Part shown: piece after piece, positions 34,337-42,764 of the stretch
How the letters are laid out: every line of letters starts with the position of its first letter
How positions within the stretch are numbered: position 1 is the first letter of the stretch
Source of the DNA: JANQJA01 sp040880285
GTDB lineage: Bacteria; Pseudomonadota; Gammaproteobacteria; Pseudomonadales; Azotimanducaceae
NCBI GenBank assembly: GCA_040880285.1
Contig: JBBDIT010000067.1
Location: 10,220 to 74,219 of the forward strand
Length of the DNA stretch: 64,000 bases
Direction: 5' to 3'
Translations under genes and position numbers: made by a program
Notes under the pieces: model-generated
The model's database searches: none
The model's input: the letters and a program-made list of their open reading frames with translations, nothing else
What the model was told of the DNA's origin: nothing

Positions 34337-35336
34337 AGCTGCCATAAAACCGGTTGAGGAAAATATCGCCTCGGTCCGCGATCTCAAGGTGCACTTTCCG
34401 ATTACCGGGGGCTGGCTCAAAAAAACGGTCGGCTGGGTACCGGCCGTGGATGGCGTCAGTTTCGACTTGAAGCGTGGCGAGACATTCAGCCTGGTGGGAG
34501 AAAGTGGTTGTGGCAAATCCACAACGGCGCTTGCCGTATTACGCATGCAGCCGGTGACCGCAGGCCAGATTATTTTTGAAGGCAAGGACGTTACCCATTA
34601 CACACCAAACGAGATGCGTCCTATTCGTCGCGGTATGCAGATGGTCTATCAGGATCCGTTCGGGTCGCTTAATCCGCGTATGAAAGTGGGCGATATCATT
34701 GGTGAACCACTGGTGGTGCATAGGCTCGCGCGGGATAAGGGTAAGTACCGGGAACGTATTCGTGAATTGATGGACCTGGTTGGCCTGCTGCCTGACATGG
34801 CGGATCGCTATCCACACGAGTTTTCCGGTGGTCAGCGCCAGCGCATTGGTATCGCCCGGGCATTGGCACTCGATCCCAGTCTCATTATTTGTGATGAGCC
34901 GGTATCGGCGCTGGATGTTTCAATCCAGGCGCAGGTAGTTAATCTACTGATGGATTTGCAGCGCCGGTTGGGCCTGACTTATCTGTTCATTGCACATGAC
35001 CTTTCGGTAGTGCGCCACATTAGTCATCGCGTCGGCGTAATGTACCTGGGCCAGTTGGTAGAAACCGGTACGCGCGACGAGCTGTTCAGTCATCCAAAAC
35101 ATCCCTACACCCAGGCGCTGCTTGATGCCGTGCCGGTTGCTAATCCAGAAATTGAAGCGCAGCGCCCACACAAGCTGATTGTCGGTGAGGTGCCCAGTGT
35201 GCGAAATCCACCTTCGGGATGCCCGTTTCATCCACGCTGCCCGAAGGCGATGCCAGAATGCAAAGTAACGAAACCTGAACTCCTCATGCAGGGAGCGAGC
35301 GCGTCGGTTGCCTGTCACTTGTATGAACCGATCTGA
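34314..35336 (+). CDS. Peptide-type ABC transporter ATP-binding protein (DppF/OppF family)
   Basis: The second ATPase, 340 residues: Walker A GESGCGKS, signature FSGGQRQR, Walker B LIICDEPVSALD, and C-terminal PPSGCPFHPRCPKAMPEC, again the Cys-rich extension. The ATG at 34314 has GAGGAG 7 bp upstream and overlaps dppD-like by 23 nt; an ATG at 34329 with an 8-nt overlap is the alternative. It completes the importer; all five components are present and intact. Confidence 0.93.
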   Translation: MSDCAMSEAAIKPVEENIASVRDLKVHFPITGGWLKKTVGWVPAVDGVSFDLKRGETFSLVGESGCGKSTTALAVLRMQPVTAGQIIFEGKDVTHYTPNEMRPIRRGMQMVYQDPFGSLNPRMKVGDIIGEPLVVHRLARDKGKYRERIRELMDLVGLLPDMADRYPHEFSGGQRQRIGIARALALDPSLIICDEPVSALDVSIQAQVVNLLMDLQRRLGLTYLFIAHDLSVVRHISHRVGVMYLGQLVETGTRDELFSHPKHPYTQALLDAVPVANPEIEAQRPHKLIVGEVPSVRNPPSGCPFHPRCPKAMPECKVTKPELLMQGASASVACHLYEPI

Positions 35337-35399
35337 CCGGTTGTTATCGCCAGATCATCAATTGATACTATCCCGATAATCAGGAAAGAGAGCCCTTCT

Positions 35400-36431
35400 A
35401 TGTTGGAAGCAGTACAACTCGGCAAAAATACTGGCCTTCGGGTATCACAACTGTGCCTCGGCACCATGAATTTTGGTGAACCTGGCCGCGGTCACCAGGG
35501 CGACTGGACGCTCGGACCCGATGAGGCCCGGCCGATCTTCAAGGCGGCGATCGACAATGGCCTGTTTTATTTTGATTGCGCTGATATCTATGGCCTTGGT
35601 GCTTGTGAACAGGTGGTGGGTAGTCTTCTAAAGGAGCTGTTGCCGCGCGAAGATTATGTGCTCACCACCAAGGTCTCGATGCCGATGGGAAGGGCTGCAA
35701 ATGCCGGTGGCTTGTCTCGTAAACACATTATGGAAGGGATTGATAACTCCCTTAAACGCCTGGGCCACGATTATGTGGACCAGTTGATTATTCACCGCCA
35801 TCCTCACGGTATTCCTGGGCAGGTGCAAACGCCAGTGGAGGAGACCATGGAAGCATTGCACGACGTGGTCAAGGCAGGCAAGGCGTTGTACCTTGGCGCA
35901 TCTTCGATGTGGGCATGGCAGTTCACCGAATTGCAGATGACGGCTGAGCGTCACGGTTGGACCAGGTTTATTTCCATGCAGAATCACTACAACCTGATCT
36001 ATCGGGAAGAAGAACGCGAGATGAACCCTTACTGCCTTGCAACCGGTGTCGGCATTACGCCCTGGTCGCCGCTTGCCCGCGGGATCCTGGCGGGCGCCTA
36101 TAAAGGTGGGTTCGATGCCGGTACCACGGCACGTTCGAAGGGTCGTGACCGGGCAAGGACTGAGAGTTTGTATCGCGGTGAAATGGATTTCGCAATTGCA
36201 GATCGGGTTATTGAGATTGCGGAAAAATACGGTAAGAAACCGGCCCAGATTGCCGTCGCCTGGGTGCTCGGAAAGCCTGGGGTGTCGTGTCCTGTGGTGG
36301 GAGTCTCGAAGCTGTCACAACTGGAAGACCTGGTTGACGCCGCGCAGATTGAACTCACCCCAGAGGACGTGACTTATCTCGAGGAGTTGTACCAGCCGGT
36401 AGAGAATTTGCTGGCGTTAGGGTCCTCCTGA
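35400..36431 (+). CDS. Aldo/keto reductase
   Basis: A 343-residue NADPH-dependent aldo/keto reductase with a TIM-barrel fold. The catalytic tetrad is Asp59, Tyr64, Lys91 and His132 (DCADIYG, TTKV, IIHRHPH). It resembles the longer AKR subfamily (as YghZ/IolS, 330-350 residues) more than the short AKR5 type. It follows the ABC importer by 63 bp on the same strand and could be transcribed with it. Its last 15 bp overlap the 3' end of the opposite-strand cytochrome P450 gene. Confidence 0.92.
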   Translation: MLEAVQLGKNTGLRVSQLCLGTMNFGEPGRGHQGDWTLGPDEARPIFKAAIDNGLFYFDCADIYGLGACEQVVGSLLKELLPREDYVLTTKVSMPMGRAANAGGLSRKHIMEGIDNSLKRLGHDYVDQLIIHRHPHGIPGQVQTPVEETMEALHDVVKAGKALYLGASSMWAWQFTELQMTAERHGWTRFISMQNHYNLIYREEEREMNPYCLATGVGITPWSPLARGILAGAYKGGFDAGTTARSKGRDRARTESLYRGEMDFAIADRVIEIAEKYGKKPAQIAVAWVLGKPGVSCPVVGVSKLSQLEDLVDAAQIELTPEDVTYLEELYQPVENLLALGSS

Positions 36432-37718
36432 CCTGGGGTACACTTTGACATGCAGGTGATCGAGTCCACGGAAAAACGGGTTCAACTGCCACGGCGGGTC
36501 TTCCTCGACACATTTGAATTGCTGGTAGCGGTCCAATAGTGCATTGAACACGACACGGGCTTCCAGGTGCGCGAGCGCAAGACCAAGACACAGGTGAATA
36601 CCATGGCCGAAGGAAACATGGACCGGTGCCGTCCGGTCAATAGTAAACTGGTCCGGCCGGGGATTTGCCGCCGGGTCCCGGTTCGCCGCCGCGAAGTTCA
36701 CCAATACCATCTGTCCCCGTTTCATCCTGTGGCCATGAAACACCGTATCCTCGGCAATAAACCTGACGGTCTCCTGCACTGGTGGTTCGTACCTCAGTAT
36801 CTCCTCGATGGCGTTGTCCAGTAGCGATCGGTCCTGCAAAAGCTGATCAAACTGATCCGGATGTTGCATCAGTGTAAACAGACCGTTGCCAATGAGTCGC
36901 GTGGTCGTTTCGTGGCCTGCCGTGAGCAAGAGAATGCAGGTCGAGATGACCTCGGAGCGGCTTAACGAGTCTTGTTCAGATTCGGCCAGAACCAGCTTCG
37001 ATATAAAGTCCTCGCCCGGATTGCGCTGCTTCGTGGCGACCAGGTTGCCCAGATAGTCACGCATCTCAGATTCTGCATCCGCTGCTTTGGCCATCAAATC
37101 CGGGCGCGTCAACATGGTGGCACCCGTCAAGGCATGGGACCAGGCGAGGAATCGATATCGGTCGGCTTCCGGCACGCCCATCATTTCTGCGATGACAAAT
37201 GCGGGCAGTGGCTCTGCCAGTTCCCTTACGACATCGAAGGTAGTGCGATCACCGACCGCATCGAGTAGTTCGTTAACCTGGCGCTCGATGGTGGGCTCAA
37301 GTGACTGGATATACCGATTAACGAATCCCTGGGACGCGAGCTTGCGCAGTCGGGTATGGTTGGGTGGATCCTGGTTGAGCAACGGCGGATTCTCAATCAA
37401 CGGGAAAGGTTTGTCGCCGCTGGCCGCATTTGCCAATTGCACAACAAACCTGCTCCGAGTGAAGTCACTACTGAAGGCGCCATGGGTCAGCGCATCGCGG
37501 ACCTCCTTATAACCGAGAACGATCCAGCCGCGGTTGGCGAAACTACGCAGCACCGGGCCATTACCACGCAGAATATTGAAACTGGTGTAAGGGTCGCGGC
37601 GAAAATCGTCGTCCGGCCGAAGGGCACTGCTGCCAAGGAAATAGTGATCGACCCGCCGCAAAATCCACAGGGAGGCCAACAGCATGTTGACCGTGATCCA
37701 GGCGAGTAGCCTTTTCAT
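36417..37718 (-). CDS. Cytochrome P450 with N-terminal hydrophobic segment
   Basis: A 433-residue haem-thiolate monooxygenase. Diagnostic motifs: the oxygen-binding helix TAGHETT, the K-helix EILRYEPP (E-x-x-R), and the haem loop FGHGIHLCLG with the ligand Cys377. Bacterial class-I P450s are normally soluble, but this one begins with about 25 hydrophobic residues (LLAWITVNMLLASLWIL), as if anchored in the membrane. No ferredoxin or ferredoxin-reductase gene is adjacent. The substrate is unknown; hydroxylation of a fatty, terpene or steroid compound is typical of the family. The gene is convergent with, and overlaps, the aldo/keto reductase. Confidence 0.93.
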   Translation of the reverse strand: MKRLLAWITVNMLLASLWILRRVDHYFLGSSALRPDDDFRRDPYTSFNILRGNGPVLRSFANRGWIVLGYKEVRDALTHGAFSSDFTRSRFVVQLANAASGDKPFPLIENPPLLNQDPPNHTRLRKLASQGFVNRYIQSLEPTIERQVNELLDAVGDRTTFDVVRELAEPLPAFVIAEMMGVPEADRYRFLAWSHALTGATMLTRPDLMAKAADAESEMRDYLGNLVATKQRNPGEDFISKLVLAESEQDSLSRSEVISTCILLLTAGHETTTRLIGNGLFTLMQHPDQFDQLLQDRSLLDNAIEEILRYEPPVQETVRFIAEDTVFHGHRMKRGQMVLVNFAAANRDPAANPRPDQFTIDRTAPVHVSFGHGIHLCLGLALAHLEARVVFNALLDRYQQFKCVEEDPPWQLNPFFRGLDHLHVKVYPRSGGP

Positions 37719-37804
37719 GGCAGGCTAAACACTGCGGCCACCGCCCCGGTTACAATTGCAGCTTTGCCTTCAGGACGCCTCAACTTGTGCCCCTCGATCG
37801 CTAT

Positions 37805-38686
37805 TCAGGAACGATGGTTGCGTGCCCACCAGCCCTCTTCAGCCGCGTTCATGTCGGTAAACCTGTCTTCCGCGTCCAGCAATGTCTCGAGTGTCGAGTC
37901 GACGCCAAGTGCGATACCTTCATTACTGTAGACCGATGCAAGGCTGAATCGACCGTTACCAGCCTGGATAATCTTGCCGGTAGGCGCTTCATCACGACAC
38001 AGGTAGAGCACGGCTGGTGTAACAAGGCCGGGTGCGCGTTCAGGCGGTGGGTTGTCCAGGTCTTCTTCCCTGCCGGGAATGGTGTTGGTCAGGCGCGTTG
38101 CTGCTGCCGGGGCAAGTGTGTTGACCCGGACGTTATGTGAAGCACCTTCCAGTGCAAGGACGTTCATCAGGCCCACCATGCCCATCTTGGCGGCGCCATA
38201 ATTTGCCTGGCCGAAGTTTCCGAAGATACCTGATGTGGAACTGGTCAGGACGATTCGACCGAAGTTTTTATCGTACATGATCGGCCAGGCAGCATGCGTC
38301 ACGTAAGCCGTACCGTTTAAATGCACATTCATGACGATATCCCAGTCGTCGAGAGACATCTTCTTGAAAGATTTGTCGCGTAGGATGCCAGCGTTGTTGA
38401 TCAGGATATCGACTGTACCGAATTCGGCTACTGCATCGTCTACGATACTTTTGGCGCCGGCTTTGTCCGAGACAGACGCCTTATTGGCAATGGCAACACC
38501 ACCTTCCGCCTTGATTTCATCGACCACCTGGTCTGCGGCGTCGGAGGCGCCGCTGCCATCGGCGCTGCTGCCAAGGTCATTGACGACGACCCTGGCACCA
38601 CGGCGTGCAAACTCGAGGGCATGGGCCTTACCCAGTCCGCCACCAGCACCTGTGATAATTACGACCTTGTCCTTGAAATCTTCCAT
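37805..38686 (-). CDS. SDR-family dehydrogenase, multifunctional-enzyme-2 type (3R-hydroxyacyl-CoA dehydrogenase-like)
   Basis: A 293-residue short-chain dehydrogenase: TGAGGGLGK cofactor motif at 12-20, NNAG at 97-100, and the active residues Ser150, Tyr163, Lys167. The stretches VVVNDLGSSADGSG and RDKSFKKMSLDDWD are typical of the dehydrogenase unit of peroxisomal multifunctional enzyme 2 / 17-beta-HSD type 4, which acts on (3R)-hydroxyacyl-CoA in branched-chain or steroid side-chain oxidation. The hydratase part is absent. It lies 86 bp upstream of the P450 gene on the same strand, so both could form a lipid-modifying unit. Confidence 0.9.
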   Translation of the reverse strand: MEDFKDKVVIITGAGGGLGKAHALEFARRGARVVVNDLGSSADGSGASDAADQVVDEIKAEGGVAIANKASVSDKAGAKSIVDDAVAEFGTVDILINNAGILRDKSFKKMSLDDWDIVMNVHLNGTAYVTHAAWPIMYDKNFGRIVLTSSTSGIFGNFGQANYGAAKMGMVGLMNVLALEGASHNVRVNTLAPAAATRLTNTIPGREEDLDNPPPERAPGLVTPAVLYLCRDEAPTGKIIQAGNGRFSLASVYSNEGIALGVDSTLETLLDAEDRFTDMNAAEEGWWARNHRS

Positions 38687-39051
38687 CTGTTTACCTCGAA
38701 CCGCTTAAGTGTGTAAAAGTTGCCTATTACGCCAGAACCCGCGCCCGCTGGCAAACGGTCATACGGAGTGATAGTAATGCTGTGATTGGGTGATGCAGAC
38801 GGCAAGATAGCTGACGAGGTTCCCTGGCCCGCGATTTGTAAAAGTTTGTGAGGTGTACTTTTCCTCGTTTTGCCAGGGTGTAAGATGTCGGTAATGGATG
38901 GAGAAAACCGATAGAGACGAATGTATCCCCGGACCCGGAGCGCGCTGAATTTGAGCGCGAGGCCTATCAGGAATGTCTTGAAAGTCTGTATCGACAAACT
39001 CCCGTCGCTATTGTTGCGCATCTGATTGCAGCGAGTCTCGTAGCCTATGCC

Positions 39052-40071
39052 ATGTATCCTGTTATCGCGATGGAACGTCTGGTCACCTGGTGGCTTATCG
39101 TTTTGTCAGTATCAGTGGTTCGCCTGCTATTAAATGCAGCTTGTCTGCGGCGTTGGCCGCTGGAAGATCCAGTCTTGGGCCGTTGGGCTCTGGTGCTCGG
39201 TACCCTTACACTGCTGCAGACCTTTACCTGGGGTCTGGCTGCCTTAATGATGTGGCCCGATGACATCGCCTATCGCGCTTTCCTGGTTGTTGTACTGGCC
39301 GGCGTGATAGCAGCAGGTGCCGTTATGTTGGCGGTCCATAAAAATTCTTTTTTGGTCTACTGCATTCCGGTTTTGATCCCGCTTCTCTGGCAGTTATTCG
39401 CTACCGGTGGACGCCTTGAATGGATCCTTGGGTCGCTAACGATACTATACAGTCTCATCCTGATCGTGGCGGTAAATCGCCTCGGCAACAACTATATTGA
39501 TGGGTTGATCTTACGCCTGCAAATGCAGGCCCTGTCGAGAACCGATGCCCTTACCGGGCTCGCCAATCGCCGGGGTTTTGACGAGTACCTTCTGGATACC
39601 TGGCAAAATGCGATCCGTTCAAAACAGTCTGTGGGGTTACTCATAGCAGACATTGATTTCTTCAAAGGCTATAACGATGAATACGGTCATCCCCAGGGTG
39701 ATGCTGCCTTGAAATATTTGTCCGATGCGCTGCTCGAGGTGGCCAGTCGCGGCACTGACCTGTGTGGCCGGGTTGGCGGTGAAGAATTCGCCATTGTATT
39801 GCCCAGCACGGATATCGAAGGTGTTCGTCAGGTCGCAAACCAGATCCAGCAGTCGTTGGAGCAAACGCCGCTGCCTCACGTGAGAAGCCCGTTCGGAAGG
39901 CTCACGGTTAGTATAGGGCTCAATGCTGTGGCGCCGCTGAGTTCCGATAGCCTGGTCGACTTCTATGGCGAAACGGACAAGGCCTTGTATCAGGCCAAGA
40001 ATGAAGGTCGAAATCGAATCGCGACGGCGACACCGGCTAGTTGGCGCAACGCCGCCGGTATTCAGCCGTAA
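39052..40071 (+). CDS. Membrane-bound diguanylate cyclase (GGDEF), true start probably upstream
   Basis: Makes the second messenger c-di-GMP from GTP. N-terminal membrane helices fill about residues 8-145; the GGDEF domain follows (SRTDALTGLANRRGFDEYL, DIDFFKGYNDEYGH, and active site GGEEF). The product-inhibition I-site RxxD is present as RGTD, five residues before GGEEF. The ATG at 39052 cuts into a hydrophobic segment: the frame continues upstream to a TAA at 38884-38886 with protein-like sequence (ending LYRQTPVAIVAHLIAASLVAYA) but holds no ATG, GTG or TTG. An ATA at 38911 with GGAG 7 bp upstream is the best candidate start, adding 47 residues. Confidence 0.88.
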   Translation: MYPVIAMERLVTWWLIVLSVSVVRLLLNAACLRRWPLEDPVLGRWALVLGTLTLLQTFTWGLAALMMWPDDIAYRAFLVVVLAGVIAAGAVMLAVHKNSFLVYCIPVLIPLLWQLFATGGRLEWILGSLTILYSLILIVAVNRLGNNYIDGLILRLQMQALSRTDALTGLANRRGFDEYLLDTWQNAIRSKQSVGLLIADIDFFKGYNDEYGHPQGDAALKYLSDALLEVASRGTDLCGRVGGEEFAIVLPSTDIEGVRQVANQIQQSLEQTPLPHVRSPFGRLTVSIGLNAVAPLSSDSLVDFYGETDKALYQAKNEGRNRIATATPASWRNAAGIQP

Positions 40072-40199
40072 GCCAATTCGAGTAGCTCGATCACGCTGAT
40101 CACTTGCGTGGACCAGAATATGGCCCAGCCCAGGATAATAATGGCAGAGATGCCCGCTGCCAGTTTTGCTAACTTGTCTTTTCCCCTATCTTTCCCCAT
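40062..40199 (-). CDS. 45-residue single-span membrane protein
   Basis: An ATG at 40199 opens a 45-codon frame ending in TGA at 40062-40064: a lysine-rich cytoplasmic start (MGKDRGKDKLAKL), then one hydrophobic helix with AGISAIIILGWAIFW, then a short acidic-hydrophobic end. The gene is 62 bp downstream of the two paralogous membrane-protein genes on the same strand and probably belongs to their operon. The stop overlaps the 3' end of the diguanylate cyclase by 10 bp. The start region is an imperfect 12-bp repeat (GGGGAAAGATA-like). Function unknown. Confidence 0.55.
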   Translation of the reverse strand: MGKDRGKDKLAKLAAGISAIIILGWAIFWSTQVISVIELLELAYG

Positions 40200-40261
40200 G
40201 TCTTTTTCCGTGTGCTTTTCCAGCTCCTTGATCAGGTGTCTTTAGGAGGTGTGGGCTCCAT

Positions 40262-40741
40262 TCAGGAAAATCCGATCCAACGACCGGAAGCGGCAACGCT
40301 GAACCAGATCGTGAGCGATGCGATGGCGACCAGGCGCAGAATCCATGGATTTAATGTATTGAACTCGTCACCTCGAATGAGCGGCGTCTTGATCCCATAG
40401 AAGAAGATGAGACCCATTACAAGCCCGGCCATTTTGGACCAGAAGAACATATTGTAGTAGAGCTTGATAGCGACTGCCGATGCCATAAATATGCCGGACA
40501 GAATCATGGCGACGAGCGCGATCGTGATCCAATTGCGAGTGTTTTCCATCACAACCTGAACGGGTACGTCTTTCATCAACACATTAAGCAGACGCAGGTC
40601 GGACACGAGTAACATCCCGCCCAGTAACGCCATGGCGCCAAGGTGGACTGTTTGCACCGCGGCGAATACGCCGCCTGAGGATTTTGAAATTTGGGCCAGC
40701 AGTGATGTGTCCAGCCATTCAAATAGAAATAAGACATCCAT
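40262..40741 (-). CDS. DUF6644-like membrane protein (second paralogue)
   Basis: A 159-residue protein with four to five membrane helices. Key stretches: AAVQTVHLGAMALLGGMLLVSDLRLL and a conserved end ASGRWIGF. It is a paralogue of the gene just upstream, sharing the HL/HV position, a D-L-R-x-L turn and the C-terminal S-G-R. I assign the DUF6644 family from memory of this pattern; the function is unknown. A His in the first helix and a conserved Arg could bind haem or a quinone, but this is inference. It lies 14 bp after the first paralogue. Confidence 0.75.
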   Translation of the reverse strand: MDVLFLFEWLDTSLLAQISKSSGGVFAAVQTVHLGAMALLGGMLLVSDLRLLNVLMKDVPVQVVMENTRNWITIALVAMILSGIFMASAVAIKLYYNMFFWSKMAGLVMGLIFFYGIKTPLIRGDEFNTLNPWILRLVAIASLTIWFSVAASGRWIGFS

Positions 40742-40755
40742 AGCGATGGTACCAG

Positions 40756-41331
40756 TCAGTCAAGTTCAGCAAGTTCGTTTACACAGCCTGCGGCCCAATA
40801 CAGGAATCGGGCCATATCCTGGTGACAGTCGAACCAGTCATAAGCAATCGTGCGCCCACTCGCGACAACACCCGTCCAGAGACCAAGCGACAGGATCGCA
40901 CCAATACGAAAACGTTTAGGCGCAACCGGATCCGCGTCCCAATGGTTAACCGGGCTTTGCATTGCGTTGCGAAACAGGAGTGCATTGATACCGGCGGCGA
41001 TTAGCAATACAACCTTGATACGGAACCAGATGCTCTGGGTTGTCCGAACCGGAATGGCGTAATACAGCAGAAACCCGGTAATCACCATGATGGAGAATCC
41101 GATGAACATTGGAATCTCGAGCCGTTTGGAAATTATTGACGCGGGAACGTCACGAAAGATCCATCCCAACATACGCAGGTCGATCACGAACAACATGCCC
41201 AGGAACACCATCAGGGTCAGTACATGAGTCGCCTCGATCCAGTTGTACAGGTAGTAGGACTCGTGCAAGTCGGTACTCCATGCCTGGCTGTCCAGCCACT
41301 CGGCAAGGCGTAACAGTAATTCATTCAGCAC
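40756..41331 (-). CDS. DUF6644-like membrane protein (first paralogue)
   Basis: A 191-residue protein with about five membrane helices. After an N-terminal amphipathic part with LHESYYLYNWIEATHVLTLMVFLGMLFVIDLRMLG, further helices contain GFLLYYAIPVRT and GVVASGRTIAYDWFDC. It is the larger paralogue of the next gene (14 bp downstream). A third, 45-residue membrane protein follows. Together they may form a small membrane complex of unknown role. Confidence 0.75.
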   Translation of the reverse strand: MLNELLLRLAEWLDSQAWSTDLHESYYLYNWIEATHVLTLMVFLGMLFVIDLRMLGWIFRDVPASIISKRLEIPMFIGFSIMVITGFLLYYAIPVRTTQSIWFRIKVVLLIAAGINALLFRNAMQSPVNHWDADPVAPKRFRIGAILSLGLWTGVVASGRTIAYDWFDCHQDMARFLYWAAGCVNELAELD

Positions 41332-41514
41332 GTCTTCGGTTCCCCCATGCCATCCGCTGACTGGGGCCCGATTATATCAGAAGGCATCCGGAGTCACGGC
41401 GTTTTGCCCTCAATCGACATGAGGCTCCACCGGACATTGCCCGCCTGGCACTGAACCGGGTAGCCTTGTGTTTATAGAGAGTAATTACAATGAGGCAACC
41501 GGAAACTCCTATGA

Positions 41515-41685
41515 TATTACCGTGGTGAAGGTTTGATGGGCATGGGACGTGCATTTATGGAGGCCGGCGCGAGCAATGTCATTGTCTCGCTTTGGCCTGT
41601 GGACTCATTTGCCACCAAAGAGTTGATGGTCAACTTTTACCGGTTTTTAGCAAACAGAGAAAGTCCGGATGAAGCGCTGGCGGTA
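41515..41685 (+). pseudogene. Remnant of a CHAT-domain (caspase-like) gene
   Basis: Codons from 41515 give GEGLMGMGRAFMEAGASNVI, SLWPVDSFATKELMVNFYRFL and ESPDEALA. This matches the C-terminal part of CHAT domains (GEGL-x-GL-x-RAF, VVSLWPVDD-x-AT, FY-x-x-L-x-x-G-x-SP-x-EAL). A TGA precedes it in frame and the upstream catalytic His/Cys part is absent; after EALA the frame leaves the family. It is a 57-codon fragment, in the 431-bp gap before the TauD-type gene. The rest of that gap (41332-41514) shows no gene. Confidence 0.75.
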
Positions 41686-41762
41686 ACGGCCGGCGCAGGT
41701 GTTCATGACAGGGTGGTTCTTTGTATAGTGGTACCACCGAACTGCCAAGCGAGAGCGTCACC

Positions 41763-42629
41763 ATGGCTTCACCAAACTTTGATATCGCTCCCCTGGATGC
41801 CACCTTCGGGGCGGTGATAAACGGCGTTGCCCTGGCCGAACTGTCCGAAGCCGCCTTTGATGCGTTGTACGAGGCCTGGCTCGAATATGCGCTACTGATA
41901 TTCCCCGGGCAACACTTGACCAGTGAACAGCAAACGGCATTTGCGCGCCGATTCGGCGAACTCGAGTTCAATCTTGCGCCCATCAGCAATGTCCGTAAAG
42001 ACGGGAGCATCCGTGACCCTGCGGCTGACGACGATGTGATGCGTATCCTCAAGGGCAATATGGGTTGGCATGCAGACAGCACCTACATGCCGGTACAGGC
42101 CAAGGGCGCTGTGTTTACTGCCCATATCGTGCCCTCCGAGGGTGGAGAGACTGGTTGGGCGGATATGCGTGCCGCCTACGATGTCCTGCCGGAAGACCTG
42201 AAGCAAAAAGTCGCGACCCTGTCGGCGCATCATTCCCTGCACTACAGCCAGGAGCGTGCCGGATTCAAACCAAAGGGCGATGGCGAATACAGTGGTTACG
42301 GTTTCCACGATGAACCGCCGCCACTACGACCTTTGGTTAAAGTCCACCCGGAAACGCAAAGGCCATCGTTATTGATCGGTCGCCACGCCCACGGGATCCC
42401 CACTATGTCGGAAGAGTCATCGAGCGTCTTCCTCGACACCCTGCTGGACCTTGCTTGCCAGCCGCCACGGACATATCACCACACCTGGCAACCTGGTGAC
42501 GCGGTAATCTGGGACAATCGATGCCTGCTGCACCAGGCCTGCCCGTGGGATATGCGGGAGCCACGCGTGATGTACCATGCCCGGATTGCCGGAGACCCGG
42601 TGGCGGAGGGCGTCACGCTCAATTCTTGA
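41763..42629 (+). CDS. TauD/TfdA-family Fe(II)/2-oxoglutarate dioxygenase
   Basis: A 288-residue non-haem iron dioxygenase. Iron ligands are His103 and Asp105 (WHADSTYM) and a distal His257 (CLLHQAC); the 2-oxoglutarate-binding Arg follows in RVMYHAR. Family members oxidise taurine, 2,4-D, alkylsulfates and other acids; the substrate here is not known. The ATG at 41763 opens the conserved N terminus; the frame is open to 41721 but adds unlikely residues. Confidence 0.92.
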   Translation: MASPNFDIAPLDATFGAVINGVALAELSEAAFDALYEAWLEYALLIFPGQHLTSEQQTAFARRFGELEFNLAPISNVRKDGSIRDPAADDDVMRILKGNMGWHADSTYMPVQAKGAVFTAHIVPSEGGETGWADMRAAYDVLPEDLKQKVATLSAHHSLHYSQERAGFKPKGDGEYSGYGFHDEPPPLRPLVKVHPETQRPSLLIGRHAHGIPTMSEESSSVFLDTLLDLACQPPRTYHHTWQPGDAVIWDNRCLLHQACPWDMREPRVMYHARIAGDPVAEGVTLNS

Positions 42630-42661
42630 TCAATGTAAGGGGTTTGTAAGGTCTTTTAAAA

Positions 42662-42681
42662 ACTGTGACGTGCGTCACAGT
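42662..42681. promoter_or_regulatory. Perfect CRP-like operator upstream of the FHA gene
   Basis: ACTGTGACG-TG-CGTCACAGT: 9-bp perfect inverted arms containing TGTGA-N6-TCACA, the full consensus for CRP/Vfr-type cAMP receptor proteins. Its centre (42671.5) lies 85-95 bp before the FHA gene start. A TAGTAT at 42700-42705 could be the -10 box, which puts the site near -41.5, the class-II activator position. Confidence 0.65.
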
Positions 42682-42764
42682 GTTGGCTAGAGACATGATT
42701 AGTATGGACGCTGGAATACTTGTGCGGGTTTGCGCCTGCACGCAGGAATGTGAGAGGGAGAGAT

